A stretch of DNA of 64,000 nucleotides from Microbacterium schleiferi (GCF_020781975.1 NZ_JAJGNI010000002.1:1-64000), one strand, 5' to 3'. Counted from the stretch's first letter, positions 54,495 through 62,769 are shown. The notes: generated from the sequence alone by a model not told the origin. A program made the numbers and translations.

Positions 54495-55369
54495 GCGCCG
54501 ACCGTGCCGACGAGCAGCATCGCGACGGCGACGCCGTTGAACACGATGTGGGTGAGTACGGCTCCCCAGATGCGCGAGGTGGCCACGACGAGGCCGGCGC
54601 AGACGAGTCCGACGATTCCGAGAGTGGCAACCGACCACCACGTGTAGATGTCGAACACGAGGTGCAGCCCGATGAAGAGCAGAGTCGTGACGGCAATGGC
54701 GGCGAACCCGGCCCACGAGCGGGAGTTCGTCATCCGTCTGACCGCCGTGAAGATCGCGACGAGCAGCACGGCCCGGAAGAAGAACTCTTCGAGAAGCGGC
54801 GCGATCACGACCGGTGCGAGCACCCCGTCGAACCAGAAGGATGCCGGAAGTGACCCGTCCAGCGTGCCTGCTGTGGGCCACGCGGCAGTGCCGGTGCCGG
54901 CGATCTCGAGGAAACCCTGGATGAAGCGCAACAGCACGCCGAGCACGACGCCGTAGAGCAGGTCGAACGGGTGGAAGCGCAGCAGCATCCGGGGCCGCGA
55001 GCGCACGAACGCCAGGATGATGGCGGCGAGCATCCCGCCCCAGAGGGCGGCGAGCGAGAGCGCCGCGCCGAGGGTTCCGCCGACGAGCCGGTCGGCGAGG
55101 GTGGACAGCAGGATGCCGGCACCGAGCAGCAGTACTGCCCATCCGACGAGTTCCCAGTCCCACCGGGCGACGGATGACCCGCCCGACCGCCAGGTGTGGC
55201 TGGCGCGTTCGCTCCGCCGCGAACCGCGGGACGAATCCGACCCGCGTGACGAATCCGACCCGCGTGAAGAGGCGGATCGCCGCGAGGATCCGGGTTCCGC
55301 GGCCGAGTCTGAGCTCCTCGACGATCCTCGTTCCCGTGAACGTACTGTCGCCGCGCTAGACTCCGTCAT
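54491..55369 (-). CDS. CPBP family intramembrane protease
   Basis: 292 residues. A cytoplasmic Ser/Arg-rich region of about 70 residues (GSDSSRGSDSSRGSRRSERA) precedes about eight hydrophobic segments. The glutamate-type active site is LLEEFFFRAVL (EExxxR), with LFIGLHLVFD and LTHIVFNGV supplying the His and Asn residues expected in CAAX/CPBP (Rce1-like) enzymes. Bacterial members cleave peptides or other proteins in the membrane. It is convergent with the LuxR-type gene and shares four bases with it. Confidence 0.9.
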   Translation of the reverse strand: MTESSAATVRSRERGSSRSSDSAAEPGSSRRSASSRGSDSSRGSDSSRGSRRSERASHTWRSGGSSVARWDWELVGWAVLLLGAGILLSTLADRLVGGTLGAALSLAALWGGMLAAIILAFVRSRPRMLLRFHPFDLLYGVVLGVLLRFIQGFLEIAGTGTAAWPTAGTLDGSLPASFWFDGVLAPVVIAPLLEEFFFRAVLLVAIFTAVRRMTNSRSWAGFAAIAVTTLLFIGLHLVFDIYTWWSVATLGIVGLVCAGLVVATSRIWGAVLTHIVFNGVAVAMLLVGTVGA

Positions 55370-55499
55370 AGGCGCCAGGGTACCTGTCGGGGGAACTCCT
55401 CGCCGGTTCGGCGCCGGAACCACACGCTTCTATCCGCATCGCGAGGGCGAGCGGATACCGTTCCGCCCGCCGTACACCAGCCGACACGCGAGGACCGCC

Positions 55500-56408
55500 G
55501 TGGCCTACCGCTCGAGCACGTCAAGACGCCGCTCCCGGGGCTCTGTGCCCGCGTGGGTGTCGATCGTGATCGTCGCGGTGCTGATCCTCGCCGTTGGGGG
55601 CCTCAGCTGGCTCGCGATCACGCGCACGCAGACTCCTCCCCCGACCGAGTCGCCGCGGGTCACCCCCACGATGGGGGTCGAGACGCCGACCGCGACGCCC
55701 ACCCCGACACCGACCTCGACAGTCGCGGCGGCTACCGGCGCCGATGAGCGTTTTCTCATGGTCAACGCCGGCGACATGTGGCGGGCGACGGCTGGCGCGT
55801 GCGGTTCGGTGGAGCCGCTGCTCGAGCGCTCAACCGATGGCGGTGCGACGTGGAGTGATGTGACGCCCCGCTATCGCGGAATCCAGCAGATCCTCGCCCT
55901 GGAGCCGTATGCGGCGGATCAGGCGATGATCGTCGCGCTGATGGGTGATGGCTGCGAACTGCAGGGGCTGCGGACCTTCACGTACGGCGAGTTCTGGGAA
56001 CCCAACGACGAAATCCTCGCTTCGTCGACGTACGTTGACCCCGCGAATCCGGCGGCAGTCGTGACACCGGCTGGCGCACTCGACGCCCCGTGCGCAACAC
56101 CGACAGGCGTCCGCGCTAACGGTGGCACAACGGCGGTCATCTGCGGTTCGGATGCCTCCCAGACGACGGATGCCGCCACCTGGTCTTCCCTGGATCAGGC
56201 CGGAGTCCTGGCGCTGACGGTTGCCGGCGACGGTCAGATCACGACGGCGCGGGCGGATGCCGCATCCTGCGACGGGCTGCTGGTGGCAGAGCCCGGGGCT
56301 GCGACGTGCATACCGAGCGTTCCGACGGATGCCGCGGTTGCCGTAACCCTGGATGCCAACGGCACGCCCTGGATCTGGGCGGGCGACACCTTCGTAGCCA
56401 CCCGCTGA
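55500..56408 (+). CDS. Membrane-anchored BNR/sialidase-like beta-propeller protein
   Basis: 302 residues from GTG, with GAGG six bases upstream. An Arg/Ser-rich cytoplasmic start, one membrane helix at about 20-42 (VSIVIVAVLILAVGGLSWLA), a Pro/Thr linker (TPPPTESPRVTPTMG, TPTPTPTSTV), then an extracytoplasmic domain with a BNR box STDGGATWSDVTP and several paired Cys. No sialidase catalytic set is seen, so a binding or structural role is more likely. It diverges from the CPBP protease. Confidence 0.75.
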   Translation: MAYRSSTSRRRSRGSVPAWVSIVIVAVLILAVGGLSWLAITRTQTPPPTESPRVTPTMGVETPTATPTPTPTSTVAAATGADERFLMVNAGDMWRATAGACGSVEPLLERSTDGGATWSDVTPRYRGIQQILALEPYAADQAMIVALMGDGCELQGLRTFTYGEFWEPNDEILASSTYVDPANPAAVVTPAGALDAPCATPTGVRANGGTTAVICGSDASQTTDAATWSSLDQAGVLALTVAGDGQITTARADAASCDGLLVAEPGAATCIPSVPTDAAVAVTLDANGTPWIWAGDTFVATR

Positions 56409-56446
56409 CCCCCTCCCCGGTCGCCTCGCGAGCGCCCACTCCCCGG

Positions 56447-56481
56447 TCGGTGAGCGAGCGAAGCGAGACGAAACGCACCCC
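56447..56481 (+). repeat. 35-bp word upstream of phosphatase 1 (pair with 60562-60596)
   Basis: Starts TCGGTGAGCGAGCGAAGCG and is 34/35 identical to 60562-60596. Both copies lie upstream of the two phosphatase genes (about 110 bases and 15 bases). It resembles the GAGCGAAGCGAGAC repeats common in this group of bacteria. Confidence 0.8.
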
Positions 56482-56594
56482 GCGCCCACGAAACCCCCCG
56501 TTCACATTCGCCCCCTACGATGCGTCATGTCGATGCACATGGGGACGGGGCTTCGACACCCGAAGTGGTGGGGACCAAAGAGATCTGGGGATCA

Positions 56595-57206
56595 ATGGTC
56601 GATGTCCTTGTGGTGTGTACGGCGAACATGATTCGTTCGCCGTTGGCCGAGCTTTATCTGCGCGCGAAGTTCGCGGATCGTCCGATCACCGTGCGTAGTG
56701 CTGGCACGCATCCGGCGCCCGGCGACGGGATGACGCGGCGCGCTCGGGATGCGGCGAAGGCGCTGGGTTTGTCGATGACGGATGCCGAGGCTCATCGGCC
56801 GCAGCTGTTGACGCGCGAGATGGTGGAGCAGGCCGACATCATTCTCGGTGCTGCTCGCATCCATCGCAGTGCGTGCGTGCGGATGGACCTGAGCGCCTTG
56901 GGTCTCGCGTTCACGATGCGTGAGTTCGCGAGGCTCTCCGCGGCGGTTGACGACGATACCCTTCAGCGGGCGCTTGATGGCGCCGGCGATGATCCGGATG
57001 CGAGGGTCCGCGCCGCGACCGACCTCGTGCGCGAGGTGCGGGGCACGATGAATCCGCCGGGTGACCCGGCGGTCGATGATGCGTTCGACCCTGAGCTGAC
57101 GCGGCGTCGCTCTCACTATGCCCGCATGGTGTCGGAGATGATCCCGGCGCTGGATGCCGCCGCGGCGTTCGCCGACCGCGTCCGCGAGGCCGCGCCCGTT
57201 CGGTGA
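56595..57206 (+). CDS. Low-molecular-weight protein-tyrosine-phosphatase-like protein 1
   Basis: 203 residues from the ATG at 56595. The P-loop VVCTANMIRSPLAE carries Cys8 and Arg14 (CX5R). The late acidic segment DDAFDPELTRRRSHY takes the place of the usual DP(Y/F) general-acid loop. It is longer than typical LMW-PTPs (about 150), as is its paralogue at 60612; they share EFARLS near 114. Arsenate reductase-type function is less likely because only one nucleophile Cys is apparent. It converges with hipA1, and the target could be a phosphoprotein made by the nearby HipA kinases, as inference. Confidence 0.88.
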   Translation: MVDVLVVCTANMIRSPLAELYLRAKFADRPITVRSAGTHPAPGDGMTRRARDAAKALGLSMTDAEAHRPQLLTREMVEQADIILGAARIHRSACVRMDLSALGLAFTMREFARLSAAVDDDTLQRALDGAGDDPDARVRAATDLVREVRGTMNPPGDPAVDDAFDPELTRRRSHYARMVSEMIPALDAAAAFADRVREAAPVR

Positions 57207-57293
57207 GCAGGCAGCCCCCATCCGAGCGACCCCCCGGTCGCTGAACGAGCGACCCCTCCCGGCCGCCGCCCGAGCGACGCGACGCCGCAGCCT

Positions 57294-58586
57294 CTACGCG
57301 TCCCGATCCTGCGGGCTGCCGATGCGTTCACGCAACGAGAGCGGAATGGTGGACGAGATCCGTGCGGGTCGTCCGGCGAGCAGGTTCTCTGCCTGTCCGC
57401 GGATGTAGCCGGGCACGTGCGACTCGATCGCCGGGTGCGCGGGCACCTCGCGTGTTGCTTCGACGACGGCGGCGAGCGTCTCATCGATCACCCTCCGAGC
57501 CTCGCCGCCCGGCACACCCCAACTCGTCGCCTCGGCGACCAGGTCATCAGCCGTGACATCGGGAAGACGTGTCACCCCGTTGATCCGCAGGGCGAGGGCA
57601 TCCGTCGCGTCGTAGGCCAGAGCGAGGGACGCCGCGTCATAGATGGGCGCCAGCGTGATTCGCCCCCGATCATCGTGCAGCAGAGAGAAGTTCTTGGCGT
57701 GGGCGTCTGTGTTGCCGACGGCGATGGTGAACGCTGCGTATCGCGCGAGGCGTAGCCGGTCGGCGTACGGCGTCTCGAAGACGGTCCGTCCGGTGTCAAG
57801 AAGGCCCGCGATGCCTCGCAGGGTGGCGCTGGGGTTGTTCTGCTCGAACTTGTCGTTGCCACCCCATGGCAGGCGCAGCGCTTGCGCGGCATCCTCCTGA
57901 TGGATGCGGCGAACAGTGTCACCGTCGTCGACGCGGTCGTAGCGTTCGACGACAAGCACGGGGCGGCCCGCAACGGTTTCGGTCCAGGTTTCGAATGCGA
58001 GAAGCCCGGCGTGCCGCGCGACCTGCAGCGCATAGTTCTCGCTCTCGACGGATGCCGCGTAATCCGCCGCGACAGGCTTGAGGATGTGGGTCGAGGGGAT
58101 GACGCCGTTCCCACGCCACCACGATCCGTCACGGCGTGTGAGCGTGAGCTTGCGCTGAAAGCCGGGGAGCGCAGATCCTCCCCCGCCGATGAGGAAGCCG
58201 CTCGCACGGTCAAGGAGCGCCCCGACGGCGTCAATGTCGAGCTTCTCGGGGTCGCGCTGCTGAGCCTCGAGGTGACCCACTCGCAGCGCCCCGGCGAGGT
58301 CGGCGCCGACCTCCGCCAGCAGACCTACGACATCGCCACGGTCGACTTTGACTTCCCGCGCGAGCCGGGCGATGTGCTCGCCTTCGGGAAGCAGCCCCCC
58401 GAAGAACGCTTCGGAGGCTTGCTCGTCGGCGACTCCGACGCGCAGGCCAGCGCTGAGAACCCGGGAGTTCTCACCCCACCGGTCGATCGCCTCGCGCGAC
58501 CAGCGCAGAACCACCCCGCCTCGCGCCGTGCGTTCGAGCGTTCCGATGCGTGTGTCATAGAGCCGCACGGGCAGGGCGTCGGTCAT
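57294..58586 (-). CDS. hipA: HipA-type Ser/Thr kinase toxin (module 1)
   Basis: 430 residues. HipA N-terminal subdomain (VRLYDTRIGTLERT, ENSRVLSAGLRV, FFGGLLPEGEHIARLAR), QRKLTLTRRDGSWW, the ATP-region ILKPVAADYAASVESENYAL, VERYDRVDDGDTVRRIHQEDAAQAL, catalytic GNTDAHAKNFSLL near 291-303 and the metal Asp in LAPIYDAAS. Known HipA toxins phosphorylate glutamyl-tRNA synthetase and cause growth arrest; related HipT/YjjJ kinases use other targets. Its start overlaps the hipB1 stop by four bases. Confidence 0.94.
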   Translation of the reverse strand: MTDALPVRLYDTRIGTLERTARGGVVLRWSREAIDRWGENSRVLSAGLRVGVADEQASEAFFGGLLPEGEHIARLAREVKVDRGDVVGLLAEVGADLAGALRVGHLEAQQRDPEKLDIDAVGALLDRASGFLIGGGGSALPGFQRKLTLTRRDGSWWRGNGVIPSTHILKPVAADYAASVESENYALQVARHAGLLAFETWTETVAGRPVLVVERYDRVDDGDTVRRIHQEDAAQALRLPWGGNDKFEQNNPSATLRGIAGLLDTGRTVFETPYADRLRLARYAAFTIAVGNTDAHAKNFSLLHDDRGRITLAPIYDAASLALAYDATDALALRINGVTRLPDVTADDLVAEATSWGVPGGEARRVIDETLAAVVEATREVPAHPAIESHVPGYIRGQAENLLAGRPARISSTIPLSLRERIGSPQDRDA

Positions 58587-58825
58587 GATCCGGATGCCGC
58601 GGGATCGGGATCATCAACCTCGGCGACAAGTCGCACGCCCAGTGCGGCGAGCACCTGCAGGTAGTGAGTGTCGAACCTCTTCGCGCGCCCGGTTTCGAGT
58701 TCGTGGACGTAGCGCTGACCGACCCCGAGAGCTGCGGCGAGTCGGCGTTGCGACCACCCATGCTGTTCCCGGATGCGACGGATGAGCCGCCCGAGGTCGC
58801 TCGGGTCGTCGATGAGCACTCGCAT
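58583..58825 (-). CDS. hipB: HipB-type antitoxin/regulator (module 1)
   Basis: 80 residues, XRE helix-turn-helix: RRIREQHGWSQRRLAAALGV, GQRYVHELETGRAKRFD, then LQVLAALGVRLVAEVDDP as in HipB. It binds and neutralises HipA and represses the operon. The three 19-bp sites just upstream are its likely operators. Coupled to hipA1 by ATGA. Confidence 0.94.
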   Translation of the reverse strand: MRVLIDDPSDLGRLIRRIREQHGWSQRRLAAALGVGQRYVHELETGRAKRFDTHYLQVLAALGVRLVAEVDDPDPAASGS

Positions 58826-58847
58826 GGGACGTCCCCCTGACGCCGGT

Positions 58848-58866
58848 GATTCCCGTTACAACATCA
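58848..58866. promoter_or_regulatory. HipB1 operator site 1
   Basis: GATTCCCGTTACAACATCA, nearest to hipB1. It overlaps the minus-strand -10 hexamer TATGAT (58868-58863). Together with site 2 it forms an inverted repeat of 22-base arms with three mismatches. Confidence 0.75.
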
Positions 58867-58875
58867 TACCCGCCT

Positions 58876-58894
58876 TGATGTTATTTCGGGAATC
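58876..58894. promoter_or_regulatory. HipB1 operator site 2 (inverted)
   Basis: TGATGTTATTTCGGGAATC, the complement of GATTCCCGAAATAACATCA. Its centre is 28 bases from site 1. Confidence 0.75.
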
Positions 58895-58905
58895 ACCCCG
58901 CAGCC

Positions 58906-58924
58906 GATTCCCGAAACAACATCA
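58906..58924. promoter_or_regulatory. HipB1 operator site 3
   Basis: GATTCCCGAAACAACATCA, in the same direction as site 1 and nearly identical to site 2 read in reverse. Centre 30 bases from site 2. Confidence 0.75.
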
Positions 58925-58968
58925 GGGAGCAGCAAGACTCGAGTGACGTACCCCGAGCCCAAGCCTTG

Positions 58969-58986
58969 TGTAGCCGTACGGCGACA
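58969..58986. promoter_or_regulatory. HipB2 operator site 1
   Basis: TGTAGCCGTACGGCGACA, a near-palindrome around GCCGTACGGC. It lies in the spacer of the predicted hipB2 promoter (TTGTGT at 58966-58971, TAGAAT at 58990-58995). Confidence 0.78.
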
Positions 58987-58994
58987 ACATAGAA

Positions 58995-59012
58995 TGCAGC
59001 CGTACGGCGACA
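58995..59012. promoter_or_regulatory. HipB2 operator site 2
   Basis: TGCAGCCGTACGGCGACA, starting 26 bases after site 1 and touching the -10 hexamer. Confidence 0.78.
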
Positions 59013-59020
59013 ACCGCTCG

Positions 59021-59038
59021 TGCAGCCGTATGGCTGCA
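59021..59038. promoter_or_regulatory. HipB2 operator site 3
   Basis: TGCAGCCGTATGGCTGCA, palindromic except at the centre and again exactly 26 bases after site 2. It lies 31 bases ahead of the hipB2 ATG. Confidence 0.78.
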
Positions 59039-59069
59039 CGGACTGATCAGGGGGCCCGGAGTGTTGACA

Positions 59070-59285
59070 ATGCGCGACGCGTCGGCAGTTGTACGAGAGC
59101 TGCGCACGCAGCGGGGCTGGACACAACAAGACCTCGCCACACGAGCGCGATTGTCACGATCCTTCGTCGCCGATGTCGAGTCGGGCAAGCCGACGGTCGA
59201 GTCAGCGAAGCTCTTCGATCTCTTCCAGGCGCTCGGTTACGAGGTCGTGCTGCGGGATCTCGCGACCGGGCAGGCGCTGCGGTGA
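59070..59285 (+). CDS. hipB: HipB-type antitoxin/regulator (module 2)
   Basis: 71 residues from the ATG at 59070 (GGAG eight bases upstream; a GTG at 59061 is also possible). XRE fold: VVRELRTQRGWTQQDLATRA, RLSRSFVADVESGKPTVES, AKLFDLFQALGYEVVL. The recognition helix differs from HipB1, in keeping with the different operators. The stop overlaps the hipA2 GTG as GTGA. Confidence 0.92.
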   Translation: MRDASAVVRELRTQRGWTQQDLATRARLSRSFVADVESGKPTVESAKLFDLFQALGYEVVLRDLATGQALR

Positions 59286-60568
59286 CGGCATCCGAACTGG
59301 CGGTGTATCTGGATGGCATCCCGACGGGGATGCTCACCCAGTCGGCATCGGGAAACGTCAGCTTCACCTATGACGCCGACTACCGAGATCGTCACGATGC
59401 GACTCCCCTGTCGCTCGCGATGCCGCTGAGTGCGGCAACACATCGAAAGCGAGTGGTGCTCCCCTGGCTCCAGGGGCTGCTCCCCGACAACGACGAGGCG
59501 CTCCGGGCGATCGGACGACGCTTCGGGGCGGTGCCCGGGAATCCGTTCGCGCTCCTCGAGCACATTGGGGCAGATGCGGCGGGCGCGGTACAGATCCTTC
59601 CGCCCGCTGAACTCGCGAGCGACGCGCGCGCCGAACAGAGCGCGCGGCCGGTCACCGAGGCGGAGGTGGCTCGGATGCTCGACCAGGTGGTTACCGAATA
59701 CACCGACGGCGTCGCTGTCGGGGATGGCGCTGGGCGCTTCAGCATCGCCGGCGCGCAACCGAAGATCGCGTTGTTCCGGATGCCGGATGGCCGCTGGGCG
59801 GTTCCTGAGGGAAGCCAACCGACCACGCACATCCTCAAGCCGGTCGTCGGTACCTTCCGCCGCATCGACGTGGTTGAGCAACTCACTCTGCGCGCAGCGG
59901 CTCATCTTGGGTGTGATGTCGCAACCGCGCGGCTTGGCCGTGTCGGCGACTGGAACGTCTTGATCAGCGAGAGATACGACCGCGAGTGGACGGATGGGCG
60001 GTGGCATCGCCTCCACCAAGAGGACATGTGCCAGGCGCTCAGCGTGCCGCCGTCGAAGAAGTACCAGCAACGCGACGGCGGACCGGGCGTGGCCAGCATC
60101 GCTCAGCTCATCGGTTCCCTGCCGCTCGTCGCGGATCGCGAGGCGACCGGCGCCGCGTTCTTCCGCGCGTTCGTCTTCAACGTGGTGGCGGGGTGCACGG
60201 ATGCTCACGCCAAGAACTACTCCCTCACGCTGAGGGGCCGCTCGGTGCGGCTCGCGCCACTCTACGATCTGCTGACGTACGCCGCGTACTGGGATGGCTC
60301 CGCGATCATCAGCAGCGCCATGAGCGTGGCGGGCGAGTACGCACTCGACCGAATCTCTGTGGCAGGTCTCGTCCGCACGGGGTCGCGATTCGGTGTACCC
60401 CCGAACGATGCATCCTCAGTCGTTGACGAGATCAGATCGGGTCTCGTCGAAGCTTTCGAGGCTGCTCGAGCCAGCATGGCCGATTTCGATCTCGACCCCG
60501 ACGCTGTAGCGGTGATGGATGCCGCGTTGGCAGGCGTTCGCCGCCTCCCGCTCGTCCGCGTTCGGTGA
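59282..60568 (+). CDS. hipA: HipA-type Ser/Thr kinase toxin (module 2)
   Basis: 428 residues from the coupled GTG at 59282; longer open frames upstream are not coding. HipA order: ELAVYLDGIPTGMLTQSASG, PLSLAMPLS, LLPDNDEALRAIGRRFG, SIAGAQPKIALFRMPDG, THILKPVVGTFRRIDVVE, SERYDREW, HQEDMCQAL, catalytic GCTDAHAKNYSL near 304-315 and LAPLYDLLTY. This is the classical full-length HipA architecture, whereas HipA1 is more divergent at the N-terminus, so the two are distant paralogues and not a recent duplication. Confidence 0.94.
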   Translation: MTASELAVYLDGIPTGMLTQSASGNVSFTYDADYRDRHDATPLSLAMPLSAATHRKRVVLPWLQGLLPDNDEALRAIGRRFGAVPGNPFALLEHIGADAAGAVQILPPAELASDARAEQSARPVTEAEVARMLDQVVTEYTDGVAVGDGAGRFSIAGAQPKIALFRMPDGRWAVPEGSQPTTHILKPVVGTFRRIDVVEQLTLRAAAHLGCDVATARLGRVGDWNVLISERYDREWTDGRWHRLHQEDMCQALSVPPSKKYQQRDGGPGVASIAQLIGSLPLVADREATGAAFFRAFVFNVVAGCTDAHAKNYSLTLRGRSVRLAPLYDLLTYAAYWDGSAIISSAMSVAGEYALDRISVAGLVRTGSRFGVPPNDASSVVDEIRSGLVEAFEAARASMADFDLDPDAVAVMDAALAGVRRLPLVRVR

Positions 60569-60596
60569 CCGAGCGAAGCGAGACGAAACGCACCCC
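60562..60596 (+). repeat. 35-bp word upstream of phosphatase 2 (pair with 56447-56481)
   Basis: TCGGTGACCGAGCGAAGCG and the following 16 bases match the earlier copy at 34 of 35 positions. It overlaps the last codons of hipA2 and ends 15 bases ahead of the phosphatase ATG. Confidence 0.8.
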
Positions 60597-60611
60597 AGGT
60601 ACCCTCGATTC

Positions 60612-61298
60612 ATGCCGATCGAGATCGTCACCGTCTGCACCGGCAACATCGTCCGCTCCCCCCTATCGGAGCTGTACCTGCGTCTCCTCCTGGCCGATCT
60701 CCCGGTCGAGGTGGCGAGCGCCGGAACCCAGCCGCGTCCGGGTGAGGCGATGACCGAGCACGCGTGCGAGATCGCGGCTGAGCTCGGCATCCCGGCGGCA
60801 GAGATCGAGGCTCATCAGGCCAAGCGTCTGACCGAGCCGGTGCTCGCCGGTCGCGACCTGGTGCTGGCGATGACGCGCGCGCACCGCAAGGCCGTGGTCG
60901 AACTCGACCCGTCGCTGTTGCGCAAGGCGTTCACGATCCTCGAGTTCGCTCGCCTGTCACGGCACGTGAGAGATGCCGAGATCCACGAGGCTGCGACGGA
61001 TGCCGGCAACGACCCGCGAGCGCGGTTCCAGGCTGCCCTCGCGCGGGTGCTTAGCGTCCGCGGCACTGTTGACGCGCCAGCCGATCCGGCAGAGGATGAC
61101 GTTCTCGACCCGGCCGGCCGCAGCTGGAACACCTACGAAACCTCGATGAGCCAGCTCCTCCCGGCCGTGGAGGAAGTGGCTCGCGTCATCCGCAGCGCTC
61201 TCGTCTCGCGTCGCGCAATCGCCGAGCTGATGCCGCCCGCGCCCGGCGACTCGCTGTCGCCGCAGCTGCACGCGCTGCGCGACGACGAGCGTTTCTGA
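60612..61298 (+). CDS. Low-molecular-weight protein-tyrosine-phosphatase-like protein 2
   Basis: 228 residues from ATG. The P-loop TVCTGNIVRSPLSE has Cys9 and Arg15. The acid loop is EDDVLDPAGRSWNTY, closer to the DP(Y/F)GRS form than paralogue 1. A C-terminal extension of about 35 residues follows. It starts 43 bases after hipA2 on the same strand, so hipB2-hipA2-phosphatase may be one transcript. A possible role is to act on phosphoproteins, including those made by HipA, but HipA is Ser-directed, so this is only a hypothesis. Confidence 0.9.
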   Translation: MPIEIVTVCTGNIVRSPLSELYLRLLLADLPVEVASAGTQPRPGEAMTEHACEIAAELGIPAAEIEAHQAKRLTEPVLAGRDLVLAMTRAHRKAVVELDPSLLRKAFTILEFARLSRHVRDAEIHEAATDAGNDPRARFQAALARVLSVRGTVDAPADPAEDDVLDPAGRSWNTYETSMSQLLPAVEEVARVIRSALVSRRAIAELMPPAPGDSLSPQLHALRDDERF

Positions 61299-61456
61299 GA
61301 TGGCGGTCTATCTCGATACCTCGACGGCTTCGTGACCTACGCCTGCCGCCGAGCCGAAGCGCTCACCGTTCTCGGGATACCTGTCATACAGCCCGCCTCC
61401 CGGCCTGAGTAACGCGCGCCCGCGGATCCGCGATTATGCAGGCGCGACAGCTCAGG

Positions 61457-62740
61457 TCAGGCCCCGAGCAGTGCAGCCGGGATCACCGCAATTCCATCCG
61501 ACCTTCGGTAGGCGAGCTCGCCCGTGGTGATCACTGCCGCATCCGCGAGCTGCGGCCCGAGGCGGTCACGAAGCCAGCGCAGGTGCCGCACGTCGGAGTC
61601 GTCGACAGCAGCCGAGAGCTTGACCTCGAAGGCCACAACACGTCGTCCTCGTTGCACGATGAAGTCGACTTCCCGGTCGCCGTTGCGGGTGCGAAAGTGG
61701 CCGAGCCGCGCCTCTGCGTGGGATGCATACGCGTGGAGGCTGAGCGCGACCAGCGCTTCAAAGAGTCGTCCGAGAAGCGGCCCGTAACCGGAGCCGAAGA
61801 ACTCCGAGGTTCGCGATCCGTCGCCGTCGAATCCGAGGAGTTCGTCAGAGTCGAGCTCGAGTAAACGGCACACGAGAGCGGGGTCGGCGAGGAAGTGCTT
61901 GGGTGCTTGAGAAAGACGACCGAGTTCATTTCCTCGCGGAACCCACGGCTCCACCGGATCCAACAGCCAGAGCGACGAGAGCACGTCTCGATAGGCGATC
62001 GCTGTCGTCTTGGCGGGTTTCGCGCCCTCAGCCGGCGTGGCCGCCTCGAGCACCGTCGCGTAGCTTGCCGTGGTCGCGGTGGCGGCGGCGTAAGCACGCA
62101 TCCACCGCCGCAGGGTGTCGGGTGCCCGTACGACGTGACCCTGTTGGGCGAACTCGCGGTGGATCACGTTCTCAATGTAGGCGTCGAGTTGCAGTCGTTG
62201 ACCCCGCGGGGCGAGTGATCTGATGCCTGGAAAGCCGGATGCCGTGATTTCACGAACATACTCCGGGAACCCCACGCTGCTGATGCCCTCGACTGACGCT
62301 TGGCTCGACAGCAGGCCGCCCAGCGATACGGTCGCCGTCCCAGGGAATCGTTCGGCGAGCGAGAGTGGCCGCATGCGAAGCGGAACGATTCGGCCGGCTC
62401 CCGAGTGAATAGCCGCTCCGGCCGGATGTGCGCTCCCGGTAAGGATGACACTTCCGGTCGGTGCTCCGTCGTCCACCCATCGGCGAGCAACGTCCCACGC
62501 CTGTGGTGATCGCTGCCATTCATCGATGAGCAGCGGCGATGCGAGCGACCTGATGCGGTTGGGGTCGGCTTCGAACGCCTGACGTTGCGAGTCATCGTCC
62601 AACCGGATGACACTCACGGCCTGGCGAGTGGCCGCCGCTGTCTTTCCGACTCCCTTCGGACCCTCGACGGCTACCGCTGCCACCTCACCGAGCGCAGCGG
62701 TCAGCTGCTGATCCATCAACCGAGGAAGGTAGCCGTCCAT
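61457..62740 (-). CDS. AAA_14/DUF4143 family ATPase
   Basis: 427 residues. Walker A VEGPKGVGKTAAAT at 26-38, Walker B LLIDEWQRSP, then SVILTGSAHP; the C-terminal DUF4143 domain has the nuclease-like segment HFRTRNGDREVDFIVQRGRR and VAFEVKLSAAVDD (D-ExK-type). This family is widespread, of unproven function and often found in mobile or defence regions. Two direct 16-bp repeats upstream may be its regulatory sites. Confidence 0.9.
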   Translation of the reverse strand: MDGYLPRLMDQQLTAALGEVAAVAVEGPKGVGKTAAATRQAVSVIRLDDDSQRQAFEADPNRIRSLASPLLIDEWQRSPQAWDVARRWVDDGAPTGSVILTGSAHPAGAAIHSGAGRIVPLRMRPLSLAERFPGTATVSLGGLLSSQASVEGISSVGFPEYVREITASGFPGIRSLAPRGQRLQLDAYIENVIHREFAQQGHVVRAPDTLRRWMRAYAAATATTASYATVLEAATPAEGAKPAKTTAIAYRDVLSSLWLLDPVEPWVPRGNELGRLSQAPKHFLADPALVCRLLELDSDELLGFDGDGSRTSEFFGSGYGPLLGRLFEALVALSLHAYASHAEARLGHFRTRNGDREVDFIVQRGRRVVAFEVKLSAAVDDSDVRHLRWLRDRLGPQLADAAVITTGELAYRRSDGIAVIPAALLGA

Positions 62741-62769
62741 GCGGTTAAACTACCATCAGCAGCACCCAT

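Noticed and set aside
58943-59281. Extension of HipA2 upstream of 59282
   Set aside because: That frame runs across the operator array and over hipB2 in another frame; the GTG at 59282 overlaps the hipB2 stop as expected.
61299-61456. Gene in the gap between phosphatase 2 and the DUF4143 gene
   Set aside because: No open frame with coding bias; only a CTCGATACCTCGACGGCTTCG-like repeat fragment at about 61313 was seen.
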